Under the pieces are notes generated by a model. That model saw only the letters and a list, made by a program, of their open reading frames with translations, was not told where the DNA came from and made no database searches. Below, one piece after another: positions 1 to 5,030 of a stretch of DNA of 5,030 bases (its first letter is position 1; each line of letters starts with the position of its first letter). Origin of the DNA: Dietzia timorensis (lineage in GTDB: Bacteria; Actinomycetota; Actinomycetes; Mycobacteriales; Mycobacteriaceae); the NCBI RefSeq assembly GCF_020742175.1, contig NZ_DYXM01000217.1, positions 1-5,030 of the forward strand, written 5' to 3'. Both the position numbers and the translations under genes were made by a program.

Positions 1-3389
<3,389 letters not shown>

Positions 3390-3399
3390 TATGTGGCGG

Positions 3400-3404
3400 C
3401 CTCC
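3400..3404 (-). promoter_or_regulatory. Ribosome-binding site of pks13
   Basis: On the minus strand this reads GGAGG, 10 nt before the ATG at 3387-3389. It favours that start over the in-frame ATG at codon 6 (3372-3374), which has no comparable purine stretch at the right distance. The first start also gives a normal carrier-domain N-terminus. Confidence 0.75.
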
Positions 3405-3466
3405 AAACTTCCCCGTTGGGTGCGTGCATTCGGGCGGTGACCCGGCCGAACCGTCGTACTTCTCTC

Positions 3467-3472
3467 AATTTA
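3467..3472 (-). promoter_or_regulatory. Candidate -10 box for pks13
   Basis: The minus strand reads GCTAAATTGA. TAAATT fits the loose TANANT core of actinobacterial housekeeping promoters, and a start about 7 nt downstream would give a leader of roughly 70 nt. No recognisable -35 hexamer sits 16-18 bp upstream, which is common in this group. A second fit, TAAACT in GATAAACTCG further upstream (about 3529-3536), is also possible. This is inference from composition only. Confidence 0.3.
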
Positions 3473-3478
3473 GCCGCA

Positions 3479-3491
3479 CGCGTTAAACGCG
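3479..3491. repeat. Perfect 13-bp palindrome upstream of pks13, candidate operator
   Basis: The sequence CGCGTTAAACGCG has two 6-bp arms, CGCGTT and AACGCG, around a single central A. It lies about 90-100 bp upstream of the pks13 ATG and immediately upstream of the candidate -10 box, where a -35/spacer region would be. A protein bound here could block the polymerase. The spacing is too tight for a transcript hairpin, so a protein-binding site is more likely than a terminator. The regulator is unknown, and the site does not resemble the two palindromes at the TetR promoter. Confidence 0.4.
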
Positions 3492-3542
3492 GCGCCCGGC
3501 ACGGCGCGCCAAGCCTCGATACGGCCCCGAGTTTATCGTCTC

Positions 3543-3561
3543 GTAACCTTCCCGACGTTAC
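3543..3561. repeat. Weak inverted repeat GTAAC-N9-GTTAC
   Basis: Arms of 5 bp at 3543-3547 and 3557-3561 are separated by 9 bp, so like faces recur 14 bp apart. It lies upstream of both possible -10 boxes of pks13. The arms are short enough that chance is a fair explanation. It is recorded as a possible activator or repressor site only. Confidence 0.2.
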
Positions 3562-3566
3562 CCTCT

Positions 3567-3581
3567 CCCCGACCTGCGGGG
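3567..3581 (-). terminator. Small GC stem-loop behind the tetR gene
   Basis: CCCCG and CGGGG pair perfectly around a 5-nt loop (plus strand ACCTG), about 50 nt past the TetR stop. There is no U-tract after it on the minus strand. It might help end or pause the repressor transcript before the pks13 promoter, but a 5-bp stem in GC-rich DNA is weak evidence. Confidence 0.2.
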
Positions 3582-3601
3582 CACTTCCATACATGACGTC
3601 G

Positions 3602-3620
3602 GAGTCACGAAGAGTGTCTC
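3602..3620 (-). terminator. Imperfect hairpin directly after the tetR stop codon
   Basis: The minus strand reads GAGACAC-TCTTC-GTGACTC, a 7-bp stem with one mismatch and a 5-nt loop, starting about 10 nt after the TetR stop. Position suits a terminator or a transcript 3' end. The stem is modest and lacks a U-tail, so termination is only suggested. Together with the stem-loop at 3567-3581 it separates the TetR gene from pks13. Confidence 0.25.
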
Positions 3621-3630
3621 GCCCCCACTT

Positions 3631-4335
3631 TCACTCGGCACCGAGAAGCGTGGACAGCGCGCGGACCTGAGCGGCGAACATCCCCTCGCGGATCGCGGCG
3701 TCCATGGGCCCCCATTGGCCGAACAGCTCCGCGGTGATCGCGCCGACGGTTCCCGACCACAGCGACGCCGCGACGACCATCGCGCCTGCAGGCAGCGAGG
3801 TGCCGAACTGCTCCTGCTCGGCAGCGAGAAATCCCTCGAGCCCCTCGTCGACCTCGAACCGGCGGCCGTGCCCCTCCCCCTCCGCCTGGCCCGCGATCTC
3901 CATGAACCGCGCGAGCACCCGCGTTCCGGGCTCGTTCGTCTGTTCGGACGGCGCGGCATAGCCGCGCACCGGGGTGCCGTAGAGCAGAGTCCACCTCTCG
4001 GGGTGCGCGGCCGCCCAGCGGCGCATCCGCCCGGCAACCTCGATATATCGCCGTTTCGCATTCTCGTCCGCCGCCGCCCCATCTCCGGCGTCCACGGCAT
4101 CGCCGACGTCGTTATAGCAGTCCACGACCAGCATCGTGAGCAACTCGTCGCGGCTCTTCACGTACCGGTACACCGCCGAGGACACGACTCCGATCTCGCG
4201 GGAGACCTCGCGCAGGCTCAGCGCCTCGACGCCGTCACGGTCGAGCTGAGCCCGGCCGGCCTCGAGGATGCGCCGCATCGTCTCCTCGCGCGCCGCCGCG
4301 CGCTTCCCTACCTTCTCGACCACCGGCAACACCAC
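3631..4335 (-). CDS. TetR/AcrR-family transcriptional repressor, WHG-type C-terminal domain
   Basis: A 234-residue DNA-binding regulator, within the usual size range of the family. Residues about 13-68 form the TetR N-terminal domain: a first helix (REETMRRILEAGRAQLDRDG), then the helix-turn-helix at about 40-59 with SLREVSREIG and the recognition helix SSAVYRYVKSRDELL. Residues about 97-129 carry RRWAAAHPERWTLLYGTPVRGY, which resembles the ligand-binding region of the WHG subgroup (TetR_C_33). The ligand cannot be read from sequence. It is divergent from the SDR gene across 109 bp that contain two matching palindromes, so autoregulation and control of that neighbour are the natural inference. 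The start is uncertain: GTG at codon 1 directly abuts GGAAG, leaving no spacer, while TTG at codon 3 (4327-4329) or GTG at codon 5 (4321-4323) has better spacing from GGAAGG/GGTGG. The helix-turn-helix is intact with any of them. Control of pks13 is possible but not shown. Confidence 0.9.
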   Translation of the reverse strand: MVLPVVEKVGKRAAAREETMRRILEAGRAQLDRDGVEALSLREVSREIGVVSSAVYRYVKSRDELLTMLVVDCYNDVGDAVDAGDGAAADENAKRRYIEVAGRMRRWAAAHPERWTLLYGTPVRGYAAPSEQTNEPGTRVLARFMEIAGQAEGEGHGRRFEVDEGLEGFLAAEQEQFGTSLPAGAMVVAASLWSGTVGAITAELFGQWGPMDAAIREGMFAAQVRALSTLLGAE

Positions 4336-4347
4336 CTTCCAAAATAG

Positions 4348-4360
4348 AGAGCACTGCTCT
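4348..4360. promoter_or_regulatory. Operator palindrome 1 (AGAGC-ACT-GCTCT)
   Basis: A perfect 13-bp palindrome with 5-bp arms around ACT, starting 13 bp upstream of the longest TetR start. It overlaps the first base of the candidate -35 box of the divergent SDR gene and the region where the TetR transcript would begin. The same core recurs at 4397-4411. Two near-identical palindromes in the gap beside a TetR gene are the usual sign of its own binding sites; that assignment is inference. Confidence 0.72.
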
Positions 4361-4388
4361 TGAAATTTAGCAGAGTCGGGTGTTTACT
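4360..4388 (+). promoter_or_regulatory. Candidate promoter of the SDR gene
   Basis: TTGAAA at 4360-4365 and TTTACT at 4383-4388 are separated by 17 bp, matching sigma-70-type spacing with four or more consensus bases in each box. Transcription would begin near 4395, giving a leader of about 50 nt. Operator 1 touches the -35 box and operator 2 covers the region just past the start, an arrangement suited to repression. Confidence 0.45.
4364..4369 (-). promoter_or_regulatory. Candidate -10 box of the tetR gene
   Basis: The minus strand reads GCTAAATTTC, with TAAATT fitting a TANANT core and resembling the GCTAAATTGA ahead of pks13. A start about 7 nt downstream would fall inside operator 1, which would explain autorepression. 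No clear -35 hexamer was found. Confidence 0.3.
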
Positions 4389-4396
4389 CGAATTCA

Positions 4397-4411
4397 GAGA
4401 GCACCGCTCTC
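4397..4411. promoter_or_regulatory. Operator palindrome 2 (GAGAGC-ACC-GCTCTC)
   Basis: A 15-bp palindrome with perfect 6-bp arms around ACC, one base pair longer on each side than operator 1. Its centre (4404) is 50 bp from that of operator 1 (4354), nearly five helical turns, so two bound dimers would sit on roughly the same face. It lies just downstream of the predicted SDR transcription start and would act as a roadblock for that gene. Confidence 0.72.
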
Positions 4412-4431
4412 GTTTCTCCTCCCAATCGATC

Positions 4432-4435
4432 GGAG
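4432..4435 (+). promoter_or_regulatory. Ribosome-binding site of the SDR gene
   Basis: GGAG lies 9 nt before the ATG at 4445-4447 and supports that start, which also places the dinucleotide-binding loop at the usual distance from the N-terminus. Confidence 0.65.
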
Positions 4436-4444
4436 CCGCTCATC

Positions 4445-5030
4445 ATGCATTACCTCGTCATCGGAGAAGGCCAGATCGGCCGCGAAATCGTTTCCGCCGC
4501 GCTGGAGCGCGGCGACACCGTCACAATCTTCCGGCGCTCGGCCGTCGACGAATCAGCGAGCCGCGCACGCTGCGGTACCGGCGCCGAGGCGATCACGCGC
4601 ATCGCCGGGGACGTCGCGGACGCCGACGCGGTGGCCGGCGCCGCAGCATCGGCCGACGCGATCCTCGCGTGCTTCCACACCGACTATGACTCCCGCGCCT
4701 GGCGCCGCGATCTTCCCGGGCGCGAGCGTTCCGTGCTCGACGCAGCGGCTCGGGTCGGCATCCCCGTCGTGTTTCCGGAGTCGATGTACGGGTTCATCGG
4801 GGAGGCCGAAAATCTTCGCGAGGGCGCGGAGTTCAGTCCGCGAGAGGAAAAGGGCCGCATCCGGCAGGAGCTCATCGAGGCCCGCAGAGCACACCCGGCG
4901 CGCACGGTCAGCGTCGTCGCCTCGGACCTCATCGGCCCGACGGGAATGACGGGCGGCGCGGCTGTCGCCTGCGCGACGGTGCTCCAACCTCTCGCCGCCG
5001 ACTCGCGCCCGTTCATTCCGGGCGACCCGA
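4445..5030 (+). CDS. Atypical SDR, NAD(P)-dependent epimerase/dehydratase-like oxidoreductase (3' end outside window)
   Basis: A Rossmann-fold protein of the extended/atypical short-chain dehydrogenase group; 195 residues are visible and the gene runs off the right edge. Residues 3-12 (YLVIGEGQIG) form the first strand and a glycine-rich dinucleotide loop of the GxGxxG type. TIFRRS (27-32) ends the second strand with two arginines where an acidic residue would favour NAD, so NADP is the likelier cofactor. GDVADADAV (55-63) is the usual strand/helix after it. FPESMYGF (110-117) holds Tyr115 at the catalytic-tyrosine position, but the lysine three or four residues on is missing; the next is Lys136 in EEKGRIRQ, a layout I associate with epimerase-like proteins of uncertain activity. 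SDLIGPTG (about 162-169) resembles the family's substrate-side strand. The substrate is unknown. It has its own SD, lies divergent to the TetR gene, and is probably its main target. Confidence 0.85.
   Translation, partial: MHYLVIGEGQIGREIVSAALERGDTVTIFRRSAVDESASRARCGTGAEAITRIAGDVADADAVAGAAASADAILACFHTDYDSRAWRRDLPGRERSVLDAAARVGIPVVFPESMYGFIGEAENLREGAEFSPREEKGRIRQELIEARRAHPARTVSVVASDLIGPTGMTGGAAVACATVLQPLAADSRPFIPGDP

Noticed and set aside
3715..4347. Plus-strand 210-codon frame antisense to the tetR gene
   Set aside because: The minus-strand frame has a clear TetR helix-turn-helix and a WHG-like C-terminal region, so this frame is its complement shadow.
4373..4389. GAGT-N9-ACTC inverted repeat between the two operators
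   Set aside because: Arms of 4 bp with a wide spacer are expected by chance, and it does not match the AGAGCACYGCTCT core.
4886..4892. AGAGCAC half-site inside the SDR gene
   Set aside because: The second arm is missing and the position is within coding sequence, so it is most likely chance.
4553..5016. Minus-strand frames inside the SDR gene
   Set aside because: They overlap the SDR reading frame, which has a Rossmann glycine loop and its own SD. No features are seen in the antisense translations.

Overview
The window comes from a high-GC actinobacterium of the mycolic-acid-producing order (Mycobacteriales/Corynebacteriales). The main evidence is one very large minus-strand gene, running from 3389 off the left edge, whose domain order and many local motifs match Pks13, the condensing polyketide synthase that makes mycolic acids. 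Strong G/C preference at third codon positions also fits. The genus cannot be fixed from the sequence. Parts of the acyl-carrier domain remind me of corynebacterial rather than mycobacterial Pks13, but that is an impression from memory.

Layout. (1) 1-3389, minus: pks13, 5' part only. The 1129 visible residues hold the N-terminal acyl carrier protein, ketosynthase, acyltransferase and start of the post-AT linker. The C-terminal carrier protein and thioesterase lie beyond position 1. (2) 3390-3630: a 241-bp gap with no convincing gene. It holds the pks13 ribosome-binding site, a weak -10-like box, a perfect 13-bp palindrome just upstream of that box, a weaker inverted repeat, and two small stem-loops behind the next gene. 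(3) 3631-4335, minus: a TetR-family repressor with a WHG-type C-terminal region. (4) 4336-4444: a 109-bp AT-richer divergent promoter region with two near-identical palindromes (core AGAGCACYGCTCT) centred 50 bp apart, a candidate sigma-70-type promoter between them and an SD. (5) 4445 to beyond 5030, plus: the first 195 residues of an atypical short-chain dehydrogenase/reductase (NAD(P)-dependent epimerase/dehydratase-like).

How the parts fit. The TetR gene, the paired palindromes and the divergent SDR gene look like a self-contained switch in which the repressor controls itself and the reductase, probably relieved by a small ligand. pks13 lies downstream of the repressor on the same strand but has its own gap and candidate control elements. 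The gene normally found directly upstream of pks13, the fatty-acyl-AMP ligase fadD32 (fadD2 in corynebacteria), is absent here. This is therefore either a rearranged mycolate locus or a second, Pks13-like synthase. Both large open genes run off the window and have no stop inside it.
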